Source: Roseibium aggregatum IAM 12614 (lineage in GTDB: Bacteria > Pseudomonadota > Alphaproteobacteria > Rhizobiales > Stappiaceae). From it: 64,000 bases of DNA. The first letter of the stretch is position 1, and the number at the start of each line of letters is the position of its first letter. Location: contig NZ_AAUW01000017.1 of NCBI RefSeq assembly GCF_000168975.1, forward strand, positions 1-64,000, read 5' to 3'. Both the position numbers and the translations under genes were made by a program. A model generated the notes under the pieces. That model did not search any database. It was given only the letters and a program-made list of their open reading frames with translations, and was not told where the DNA came from. This document shows, one piece after another, positions 1 to 6,963 of this stretch.

Positions 1-278
1 GTGATATCGAAGCCGAGCATCTGCACCGCGGTGGGCGGGTTGCCGGAGGTGACGCGGGCGCGCAGCACGGTCATGGCCTGGGTACCGCCGCCACCTGCGA
101 CCGGCATGTCCTGCCAGCCGATGCCCTGGCTTTCCAGGTCCTGCTTCAGGACGTTAAGAGCGGCAGCTTCACCGCCGGACGTCCACCAATGCAGAACTTC
201 AACATCGGCAGCGGACGCCAGGCTTGTGCTCATTGCAAGGGCGGCGAGGCCCAGCTTCAGCGATTTCAAAGACATCAT
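1..278 (-). CDS. Sugar ABC transporter substrate-binding protein (5' part only)
   Basis: Only the N-terminal 92 or so residues are in the window; the gene runs off the left edge. The protein starts with a signal peptide ([17 protein letters not shown], cleavage near SLASA-AD) and continues with [16 protein letters not shown], the N-terminal lobe typical of family 1 extracellular sugar-binding proteins of the glucose/mannose ABC type. A strong ribosome binding site (GGGAGGA, reading on the minus strand, at 281-287) lies just upstream of two consecutive ATG codons, so the exact start is 278 or 275. It is divergent from a LacI-family regulator, and the shared intergenic region holds AACGTT-centred operator candidates, so LacI control of sugar uptake is likely. 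The substrate cannot be deduced from this fragment. The sugar-binding fold is seen; regulation is inferred. Confidence 0.85.
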   Translation of the reverse strand, partial: MMSLKSLKLGLAALAMSTSLASAADVEVLHWWTSGGEAAALNVLKQDLESQGIGWQDMPVAGGGGTQAMTVLRARVTSGNPPTAVQMLGFDI

Positions 279-337
279 ATTCCTCCCATAGGTGCCCAAA
301 GGCGTTTCGAGTGCCGGAGACCGGCATTCGGGTGTCA

Positions 338-362
338 CGCAACGTTTATTGTAACGTTGCAA
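338..362. promoter_or_regulatory. Paired LacI-type operator candidates
   Basis: Two AACGTT cores (341-346 and 353-358) lie 12 bp apart within an inverted repeat whose arms are GCAACGTT and AACGTTGC. The right copy reads TTGTAACGTTGCAA and is nearly palindromic. A central CG step in a short palindrome is typical of LacI-family operators. The site is about 60 bp upstream of the sugar-binding protein start. Confidence 0.6.
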
Positions 363-472
363 ACTGGCGTGCTGTCAACGATTTTCATCACGCCCGAAAA
401 TCGACTGGTTTTGTTTGTTTTACATACTATTAAGGCATGTGTTTCGGTGCTGCAGTGCAGCGTAATTTTGTG

Positions 473-484
473 TTGTAACGTTTT
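473..484. promoter_or_regulatory. Third LacI-type operator candidate
   Basis: TTGTAACGTTTT shares the GTAACGTT core with the pair at 338-362 and lies about 64 bp before the LacI gene start. Its core is 124 bp from the nearest other core, a distance compatible with looping and autoregulation. The rest of the 269-bp divergent region is AT-rich with no further gene. Confidence 0.45.
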
Positions 485-547
485 AAAAGCCCTGATTAGA
501 CTTGACCGGCTTTTTACGCTAGAACGCTGCGGCTGAAGTGAACGGGC

Positions 548-1597
548 ATGACGCGAAAAACCTTTGACCCCTCTGGCGGACGCGCCGCGGAAAAACTGCC
601 TCGTCCCACCTTGCGCACGGTTGCGCAGGAGGCCGGCTTTGCCGTGACCACGGTTTCCCGCGCCCTCGCCGGAGACCCCAGGATCGCGGAGGCAACGCGC
701 GAACGCGTTTCCGAAGTGGCAGAGCGGCTCGGCTATGTCCCCAACCGGGCGGCGCAGCGTCTGCGCACCGGCCGCACCAAGGTCATCAGTCTTCTTTTGA
801 ACACCCGGCACGAGTTCCTCAGCTTCACATCCGAATTTCTCGGCGGCATGTCCGAAGGTCTTGCCGGAACGGGCTACGCAATCACCATCACCGCGGATGG
901 CCTCGCCGACGACCGGCTGGAGGTGATCCGCAACATCCGCAGGCATTCTCTGGCTGACGCCATCGTCTTCACCCGGACCGAATGTTTCGACGACCGGGTC
1001 CGTTACCTGCTGGAACACGATTTCCCGTTCGCCACCCATGGCCGGACGGACTTCACCACGCCCCACCCCTATGTCGATTTCGACAATGAGGTGTTCGCCC
1101 GCATGGCCGTGGAACGGCTGGTCGAAAAGGGGCGCAGACACATCTGCATGGTCATGCCGAACGAACGCTACACTTTCGGCCAGCATCTGCGGTTTGGCGC
1201 CCGTCAGGCAGCCATGGCCCACGGTGTTCAGCTCACGATTCCCACCGGTGTCGATCTCGACAGTGACCCCGATGAGATCGCCGCAACCCTGCGCGCCCTC
1301 CACGCCGGCCCCAACGCGCCTGATGGCTACGTCTGCGTCGGCGAAGTGATGGCACTCGTCACCCTGGCCTATCTCAACGACATGGGGCTGACACCGGGTT
1401 TGGAGGTCGACGTTGTCGCCAAACGCGCCTCGCCCATTTCCAATCACTTCCGCCCGAGAATCGAGACCATCGACGAGGACCTGCGCGCCACCGGCAGAGC
1501 CATGGCCAAGGTTCTTCTCGCCAGGATCGGCGGCGCCCCCATGGAGGATATGCAGATCCTCCTGAAGCCAGAGGGCGCCTTTTCGATTTCGGACTAG
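548..1597 (+). CDS. LacI family transcriptional regulator
   Basis: A 349-residue DNA-binding repressor of the LacI/GalR family. The helix-turn-helix is at about residues 21-45 (LRTVAQEAGFAVTTVSRAL), followed by the hinge helix segment (GYVPNRAAQRLRTG, about residues 60-75). A periplasmic-binding-protein-like effector domain fills the rest, giving the usual family length. The start ATG is preceded by a weak GAAGTGA-type site. It is divergent from a sugar-binding protein gene and most similar in layout to AglR-type regulators of rhizobial sugar uptake operons, so it probably represses that transporter and itself. The effector sugar is unknown. It converges with the aldehyde dehydrogenase gene at an 8-bp gap. 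Regulator family is certain; target assignment is inferred from position and operators. Confidence 0.9.
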   Translation: MTRKTFDPSGGRAAEKLPRPTLRTVAQEAGFAVTTVSRALAGDPRIAEATRERVSEVAERLGYVPNRAAQRLRTGRTKVISLLLNTRHEFLSFTSEFLGGMSEGLAGTGYAITITADGLADDRLEVIRNIRRHSLADAIVFTRTECFDDRVRYLLEHDFPFATHGRTDFTTPHPYVDFDNEVFARMAVERLVEKGRRHICMVMPNERYTFGQHLRFGARQAAMAHGVQLTIPTGVDLDSDPDEIAATLRALHAGPNAPDGYVCVGEVMALVTLAYLNDMGLTPGLEVDVVAKRASPISNHFRPRIETIDEDLRATGRAMAKVLLARIGGAPMEDMQILLKPEGAFSISD

Positions 1598-1605
1598 CTC
1601 GCTCA

Positions 1606-3126
1606 TCACGCCACCCACGGAGCCCGCGTCTTGCCGATGCGCATGGTCACGGTCTTGGCTTCCAGAAATTCGTCCAGTCCGTACTTGCCAAGCTCCCGGC
1701 CCTGGCCGCTTTCCTTCATGCCGCCAAAGGGCAGTTCGGCAAAGCCGTCCATCCAGGTGTTGGTCCAGACCGTGCCGGCATGCGCCCGGCGTGCGAATTC
1801 CAGGCAGGTGTGCACATTCTCGCTCCACACACCGGCCGACAGGCCGTAGTCGGCGTCGTTGACGAGATCGATCGCCTCGTCCAGCGTCTTGAAGGTGAGC
1901 ACCGAAAGCACCGGCCCGAAGACTTCCTCGCGCGCAATCGGCATGTCGCTTTTCACATCCGCAACGATCGTCGGCTGGTAGAACTGCCCGGCAAGACCCG
2001 GCACCGACAGAGCCTCACCGCCCAGACGAACGGTCGCCCCGGCCTCTGCGGCATCACGCACATATTTGTCGATCTTGCTCTGGTGGTCGGGCGTAATGAT
2101 CGCCCCGACCTTGGTCGATGGGTCCAGAGGATCGCCGAAGGGCACCTTTCGCGACAGCTCAACCGTCGCCTTCAGGAACGCCTCGGCAATGTCTTCATGC
2201 ACGATGATCCGGGAGCCGGAATTGCAGCATTCACCCGCATTGAAATAGACGCCGAAGACGACCGCATCGACAGCGCTTTCAAGATCGGCGTCGGGGAAGA
2301 TGACCTGTGGGTTCTTGCCGCCAAGTTCCAGCGAGACCTTCTTCAAGGTTCCGGCCGCCGCCTTGACGATGGCCTTGCCGACGCCGGTCGAACCGGTGAA
2401 GGTGACCATGTCGACCCGCTTGTCGGCCGTCATCGCCGTTCCAACCGGATCGCCATAGCCAAGGACGATGTTGACGACACCGGCCGGGATACCGGCTTCA
2501 ATGCAGAGTTCACCCAGAATGACCGTCGTTGCCGGGGTCATTTCGGAGGGTTTGATAACTGCGGTGCAGCCGGCAGCAAGTGCAAAGGGCAGCTTCTGCG
2601 ACACGATCAGGAACGGGAAGTTCCAGGGCGTGATGATCGAGACGACACCGACCGGCTCCTTGAGCACCAGGCCGAGCATGTCGCTGCCGAGTGAATTGTA
2701 GCTTTCGCCGTGCATCGTGCGCGCCAGCGAAGCGGCAAAGCGCCAGATGTCCGATGCCCCTTCGATTTCCGCCATGGCCTGGCTGATCGGCTTGCCGGAT
2801 TCCAGCGTTTCCCAGTAAGCGATCCGCTCCCGTTCCCGGTCGATCAGATCTGCAATCTTCAGAAGAAGCGTTGCCCGCTCCTTGCCGCTGGTGCGCGACC
2901 AGCGCCCCTTGTCGAAAGCCAGTCGTGCGGCCGATACCGCTGCATCGACATCGCGCACGCCGCCCTTTGCGGCCTGCGTGACAACGCTGCCATGGGACGG
3001 GGACAGGCGGTCGAAGGTCGCACCGTCGGCGCTCTGGCGCCAGTCACCATCGATCAGGTGACGGGCGGTGAAAGGTTCGGCCGGCAGTTTGGCTTCGCTG
3101 ATGGAGACGACGTTCAGGTCACTCAT
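1606..3126 (-). CDS. NAD(P)-dependent aldehyde dehydrogenase
   Basis: A 506-residue member of the aldehyde dehydrogenase superfamily, oxidising an aldehyde to the carboxylate with NAD(P)+. Visible landmarks are the cofactor-site motif VVSIITPWNFP (161-171), the glycine motif FTGSTGVGK (243-251), the general-base glutamate E267 in LELGGKNP and the catalytic cysteine C301 in FNAGECCNSGSR. The usual Gln of the GQxC motif is Glu here. It is the last gene of a four-gene minus-strand operon and overlaps the enoyl-CoA hydratase gene upstream by 4 bp. It therefore probably handles an aldehyde intermediate of that pathway. Substrate is not predictable from sequence alone. Confidence 0.93.
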   Translation of the reverse strand: MSDLNVVSISEAKLPAEPFTARHLIDGDWRQSADGATFDRLSPSHGSVVTQAAKGGVRDVDAAVSAARLAFDKGRWSRTSGKERATLLLKIADLIDRERERIAYWETLESGKPISQAMAEIEGASDIWRFAASLARTMHGESYNSLGSDMLGLVLKEPVGVVSIITPWNFPFLIVSQKLPFALAAGCTAVIKPSEMTPATTVILGELCIEAGIPAGVVNIVLGYGDPVGTAMTADKRVDMVTFTGSTGVGKAIVKAAAGTLKKVSLELGGKNPQVIFPDADLESAVDAVVFGVYFNAGECCNSGSRIIVHEDIAEAFLKATVELSRKVPFGDPLDPSTKVGAIITPDHQSKIDKYVRDAAEAGATVRLGGEALSVPGLAGQFYQPTIVADVKSDMPIAREEVFGPVLSVLTFKTLDEAIDLVNDADYGLSAGVWSENVHTCLEFARRAHAGTVWTNTWMDGFAELPFGGMKESGQGRELGKYGLDEFLEAKTVTMRIGKTRAPWVA

Positions 3127-3896
3127 GACTTCACTTCCAGGAAATTCGGTTTGCGCTTTTCGCGGAAGGCGGTGACGCCCTCGTTGCGGTCTTCAGTCGG
3201 GCTGATCATGCCGGAGCCAAGCGCCTCGATCATCGCGCTGCGATCTTCGCCGACGGCTGCATGGATCATGTATTTGGCCACTTCCACGGCCCGGGACGAC
3301 TTGCCGGCCAGATTCTCGGCCATTTCGAAAGCAGTTGAAGCAGGGTCCTCGGAAATCTCCGCAGCAAAGCCCGCAGCAAACGCGCGTTCTGCGGATATCC
3401 GCCGGCCGAACAGGGCCATTTCCTTCACCATCGGCTCCCCCAGAAGGCGGATCAGCCGCTGTGTGCCGGACCAGCCTGGTACAATGCCGACAGAGGCTTC
3501 CGGCAGCGCCAGCGTCGCCCTTGGTGCCATCACGCGGATATCGGCGGTCGCTGCAAACTCCAGTCCGCCACCAAAGGCGTGCGCGCCAAGCGCAGCCACC
3601 GTCGGCTTGGAAAGCCGCGCCAGCCGGTCAAAAACCCGGTGGCCTTCACGCACCCAGTGGCGGGCAAAATCGTAAGGCGACAACTCGGACCATTCGAGAA
3701 TGTCCGCACCGGCACAAAAGGCCTTGCTCTCCTCCGCCGTGATCACCACGGCAAGGATCGAGGCGTCGCGTTCCAGCTCGTCACAATAAGGCTCGACCGC
3801 CTTCAGCATGTCGAGCGTGAACGCATTCAGCTTGGCCGGATTGTCCAGCTTCAGCTCGGCAATCGAACCGTGTCGGATGAGATGCAGCGCGCTCAC
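3123..3896 (-). CDS. Enoyl-CoA hydratase/isomerase family protein
   Basis: A 257-residue crotonase-fold enzyme. The oxyanion-hole segments are AFCAGADI (about 59-66) and HAFGGGLEFAA (about 106-116). Both glutamates used by true hydratases appear conserved: E113 in GGGLEF and E133 in LPEASVGIVPG. Hydration of a 2-enoyl-CoA is therefore plausible, rather than a purely isomerase or hydrolase role. The gene overlaps the CoA-transferase gene and the aldehyde dehydrogenase gene by 4 bp each, a sign of translational coupling. In the operon it would act on the CoA thioester made by the CoA-transferase. The exact substrate is unknown. Confidence 0.9.
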   Translation of the reverse strand: MSALHLIRHGSIAELKLDNPAKLNAFTLDMLKAVEPYCDELERDASILAVVITAEESKAFCAGADILEWSELSPYDFARHWVREGHRVFDRLARLSKPTVAALGAHAFGGGLEFAATADIRVMAPRATLALPEASVGIVPGWSGTQRLIRLLGEPMVKEMALFGRRISAERAFAAGFAAEISEDPASTAFEMAENLAGKSSRAVEVAKYMIHAAVGEDRSAMIEALGSGMISPTEDRNEGVTAFREKRKPNFLEVKS

Positions 3897-5467
3897 AGGC
3901 TCAGCTCCATCGCGCCTCTGGACAGCAGCGCCTTCGGCATTTCGATCAGATCGTTGGCAAGCCGGACCCGTCCCTTGGAAGCATCGACGATGTCACGCGC
4001 CGGATCGATACCCGGCATGATTTCCGTTGCCACCAGGCCCGCATCGGTCAGATGGATGACGCAGCGCTCGGTCACATAGATGACGTCCTGGCCCAGCTCC
4101 TTCGCCCTGCGGCCGGAGAACGTGACTTGCTCGACTTCATCCACCATCTTGGTGAACTTGCCCGGCGTCCGGACCTTCAGCGCATCTTCCGTCAGCTCCA
4201 GATCGGCACCGGCCTCGAAAAGACCCGAAAACACGATCTTGCGCGCATTGGCGGTGATATCGACAAACCCGCCGCAACCGGCCGTCAGATAAGGTTTCTT
4301 GCCGAGCTTGGAGACGTTGACGTTGCCGTCCAGATCAATCTCCAGGAAGGACAGGAAGGAAACGTCGAAGCCACCGCCCTGGAAGTAGGTGAACTGCTGC
4401 GGCGACGGCATATAGGCATCGGCGTTCGAGGCACAGCCAAAGGCAAAGCCTGTGAGCGGCATGCCGCCGGTCGCGCCCTGCTCGATCGCCCAGGTGACGG
4501 CCTGTTCCTGACCGGCTTCCAGAAGCACGCGCGGCACCATGGCCGAAATGCCGAAACCGAGGTTTGCCGTCTGGCCGGATTTGAGCTCCATCGCCGCCCG
4601 GCGGGCGACGACCTTCTCGATGCCATGCTCGGCCAAGGAGAAACTGGACCATGGCCGCATGATCTCGCCGGAAATCGCCGGATCGTATCCGGTCTCCGTG
4701 GTCTGGCGCTGGTCCGGATCGACGACGATGAGATCGACCAGATGACCGGGCACGCGGACATCATGCGGGCGGAGCGATCCGGAAGCAGTCACGCGCTTCA
4801 CCTGCGCAATCACCAGACCGCCATGGTTGCGCACGGCGATTGCCTGCTCCAGACCGCCCAGATAAGCACCTTCATGTTCATAGGTAAGATTGCCGCGCTC
4901 GTCCGCGGTCGTTGCGCGGATGATCGCGACATCCGGCACGATGTTGGGAAAATGCAGCCAGGTTTCGCCGCCGAGCTCCAGCCGGGACACGATGGGCCGG
5001 TCTGCCGCGACATCGTTCATGGCGCAGCCCTGACGGATCGGATCGACAAAGGTGTCCAGTCCAACTTTGGTCATCACACCCGGGCGGCGCGCGGCAACAT
5101 CCCGGTGCATGTCGAACAGAATGCCGGAGGGCACGTTGTAGGCAGCCACCCGGTTCTCCACCAGCATCTGCCAGATTGCCGGCATCGGCAGGTTGGACGG
5201 GCCGGAGGGATAGGACCCTGCGATGATGGTCGACAAGAGACCGTCCTTGGCAAGGTGGTCGATCCCCTTGATGCCGTACATGTCGCCGGCGGCAATCGGG
5301 TGGAGCGTCGTAAGGTTTCTCGGGTGCCCTTCGCTGTCGAACCTTGCGCCAATGGCCTCAAGGATCTTGTCCGGGCACCCGAGACCGGAGGAAGAGGAAA
5401 CGGTGATGACCGCGCCGTCCTGAATGCGGGCGGCGGCATCCGCCATGGAAACGATCTTGGAGGTCAT
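3893..5467 (-). CDS. Fused acyl-CoA:acetate/3-ketoacid CoA-transferase (class I)
   Basis: A 524-residue single-chain class I CoA-transferase in which alpha-like and beta-like halves are fused, as in YdiF and propionate CoA-transferases. The N-terminal half has the SSSSGLGCPDKI nucleotide-binding-like loop (about 24-35). The second half begins near residue 280 and carries the likely catalytic glutamate E329 in AIEQGATGGMP. The enzyme moves CoA from an acyl-CoA donor to a free carboxylate, forming a glutamyl-CoA thioester intermediate. It follows the Gfo/Idh/MocA gene with a 3-bp gap and overlaps the enoyl-CoA hydratase gene by 4 bp. It would be the activation step that brings the substrate into CoA-thioester chemistry. 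Family is clear; the substrate pair is unknown. Confidence 0.9.
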   Translation of the reverse strand: MTSKIVSMADAAARIQDGAVITVSSSSGLGCPDKILEAIGARFDSEGHPRNLTTLHPIAAGDMYGIKGIDHLAKDGLLSTIIAGSYPSGPSNLPMPAIWQMLVENRVAAYNVPSGILFDMHRDVAARRPGVMTKVGLDTFVDPIRQGCAMNDVAADRPIVSRLELGGETWLHFPNIVPDVAIIRATTADERGNLTYEHEGAYLGGLEQAIAVRNHGGLVIAQVKRVTASGSLRPHDVRVPGHLVDLIVVDPDQRQTTETGYDPAISGEIMRPWSSFSLAEHGIEKVVARRAAMELKSGQTANLGFGISAMVPRVLLEAGQEQAVTWAIEQGATGGMPLTGFAFGCASNADAYMPSPQQFTYFQGGGFDVSFLSFLEIDLDGNVNVSKLGKKPYLTAGCGGFVDITANARKIVFSGLFEAGADLELTEDALKVRTPGKFTKMVDEVEQVTFSGRRAKELGQDVIYVTERCVIHLTDAGLVATEIMPGIDPARDIVDASKGRVRLANDLIEMPKALLSRGAMELSL

Positions 5468-5470
5468 TGC

Positions 5471-6469
5471 TCAGAAGCCTCCATAATTGACGGCGACGGC
5501 CTTGCCGGACTGCGCTGCTTCGCGCACGGCAAGGGCAACGGCGAGCGATTTGACCCCGTCGACACCATCGGCGGAGGGGCGGCCCTTGCCGTTGACCGCG
5601 TCGGCAAAAAGACCGAGCGCGCGGTGGTAGAGGTTATGCGTGTCGTAGGAGATCGCATGTTCGCCATCCGCATCGACCAGCCGGACTTCGCCGACAGGTT
5701 CCTGGGTCATGACGTTGCGGGCAAAGATCGAGCCCTCGGTGCCGTGAAACTCGATTCCGGTTCCGGCAAATTTATGCGTGAAACTTTCATGTGACTGCAC
5801 CATGGTGCCCGACGGCATCGACCAGACGGACATCACGCTGTCTTCGACACCTTCTCCGAGGCCGGAGGCAGCCGCCTTGGCAACGACCTCCTGCGGGTCT
5901 TCCCCAAGATGGAAGCGGATCGTGTCCGCGTCATGCACGGTGATATCGGGAATGACACCGCCGCCTGCAGCCGCATCGTTGATGCGCCAGCCCCGCAGGG
6001 CGTCCGGCAGATTGACCGCATGGAAGACGCGCGCACTCAGCACCTTGCCGATGCGACCGGAAGCGATCAGTTCGCGGATGGCCAGATGGGACCCGGCATT
6101 GCGCAGATGGTGATTGGTCGCAAAGACCACACCCTTGCCGGCCGCAGTGCGAACCATTTCACCGGCCTCATCCAGGGTCATGGCCAATGGCTTTTCGCAC
6201 AGCACATGCTTGCCGGCAGCAATCGCGGCCAGTGCCTGCGCATGATGCTTTTCGTTGGTGGTGGAAATATAGACCGCGTCGACACTGTCATCGGCCAGGA
6301 GCGCATCCAGATCCGTGAAGCTCTCGGCAATGCCGTGTTCACGGGCATATGCCTCACCGCGCACCGCATCAGAACTCAGGACTGACTGGATGTCAGCATC
6401 CTGCGAACGGATGGCATCGATCATGTAACTCGACGCAATACGGCTCGCACCGATAAGGGCCCAACGCAT
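5471..6469 (-). CDS. Gfo/Idh/MocA family oxidoreductase (operon head)
   Basis: A 332-residue NAD(P)-dependent dehydrogenase. It has an N-terminal Rossmann fold (MRWALIGASRIASS, missing one glycine of the usual GxGxxG), the family motif CEKPLAM around residue 93, and the C-terminal beta-sheet substrate domain. Related enzymes oxidise sugars, inositols or pseudo-sugars. I chose the ATG at 6469 because a clean GGAGGA (6475-6480 read on the minus strand) sits 5 nt upstream. A longer frame to 6553 would run through two palindromic operators and is unlikely to be translated. It is the first gene of a four-gene operon with almost no gaps, suggesting it starts a pathway that ends in CoA-thioester and aldehyde oxidation. 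Confidence 0.88.
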   Translation of the reverse strand: MRWALIGASRIASSYMIDAIRSQDADIQSVLSSDAVRGEAYAREHGIAESFTDLDALLADDSVDAVYISTTNEKHHAQALAAIAAGKHVLCEKPLAMTLDEAGEMVRTAAGKGVVFATNHHLRNAGSHLAIRELIASGRIGKVLSARVFHAVNLPDALRGWRINDAAAGGGVIPDITVHDADTIRFHLGEDPQEVVAKAAASGLGEGVEDSVMSVWSMPSGTMVQSHESFTHKFAGTGIEFHGTEGSIFARNVMTQEPVGEVRLVDADGEHAISYDTHNLYHRALGLFADAVNGKGRPSADGVDGVKSLAVALAVREAAQSGKAVAVNYGGF

Positions 6470-6496
6470 CCAATTCCTCCCGAAAATTATGATATT

Positions 6497-6543
6497 TTGG
6501 AACGTTCCAATTTCTTGATCGGAACAATTACTGGAACGTTCCA
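6497..6543 (-). promoter_or_regulatory. Two palindromic operators upstream of the CoA-transferase operon
   Basis: A perfect 14-bp palindrome TTGGAACGTTCCAA at 6497-6510 and a perfect 12-bp palindrome TGGAACGTTCCA at 6532-6543 have centres 34 bp apart. A half-site GGAACAATT lies between them at 6521-6529. Even-length CG-centred palindromes of this kind are typical LacI-family operators. They sit 28-74 bp upstream of the Gfo/Idh/MocA start and probably overlap its promoter. The flanking bases (GGAACGTTCC) differ from those near the LacI gene at 548 (GTAACGTTGC), so a different regulator may bind here. Confidence 0.75.
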
Positions 6544-6747
6544 AATGAGTCAAGGGAGGAATTTTGTGGGGAGGTAAAATTGGAGAGAAAGACGAGATCG
6601 ATGATCAGGTTAGACAACAATCAGCAACACATTCGCATTGCTCAAAGTCTCCAGACATCTCCCGCCTTATCAACGGCTTAAGGCAGGTAGGCTCTCGCCT
6701 ACTCGGCCCTGCATCAGAAATTGCCCCTGCCTCACGACACCCCCTTG

Positions 6748-6897
6748 TGTCACCCCGGGCGAGCAACGCGAGACCCGGGGCCTGCTCATTTCCAGAGCGT
6801 TTGCGAGGTGCAGCAAAGAGCCAAGAGAACAACAGTGGCTTCAGCAAGCGGCTCCGCGAGTAGGCCCCGGATCTGCGCTTCGCTTGTCCGGGGTGAC
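6748..6897 (-). repeat. 150-bp palindromic intergenic repeat, family A, copy 1 (inverted)
   Basis: The ends read TGTCACCCCGG and CCGGGGTGAC. Inside are two GC-rich hairpins, one built on CCCCGGG/CCCGGGG and one on CCCCGGA/TCCGGGG, joined by a less conserved middle with the core TTTCCAGAGC. The same element occurs at 19856-20006 and 43559-43708 in the opposite orientation. No coding sense. The remainder of the 494-bp stretch 6470-6963 holds the operators at 6497-6543 and nothing else recognisable. Confidence 0.8.
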
Positions 6898-6963
6898 TCA
6901 GGGAACGAGATGCTTGCCAGCGTGGTGAGTAAGGAAACGTTCTGCGGGTGGATAGTCAGCGCC

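Noticed and set aside
335..1828. A 497-codon minus-strand open frame opposite the LacI gene
   Set aside because: It runs antisense to a well-supported LacI regulator and into the aldehyde dehydrogenase; the protein shows no recognisable domain. A GC-rich shadow frame.
6605..6863. Small frames within the family A repeats
   Set aside because: They are translations of the hairpins (HPGRATRDPG-type peptides), a common source of false small genes.
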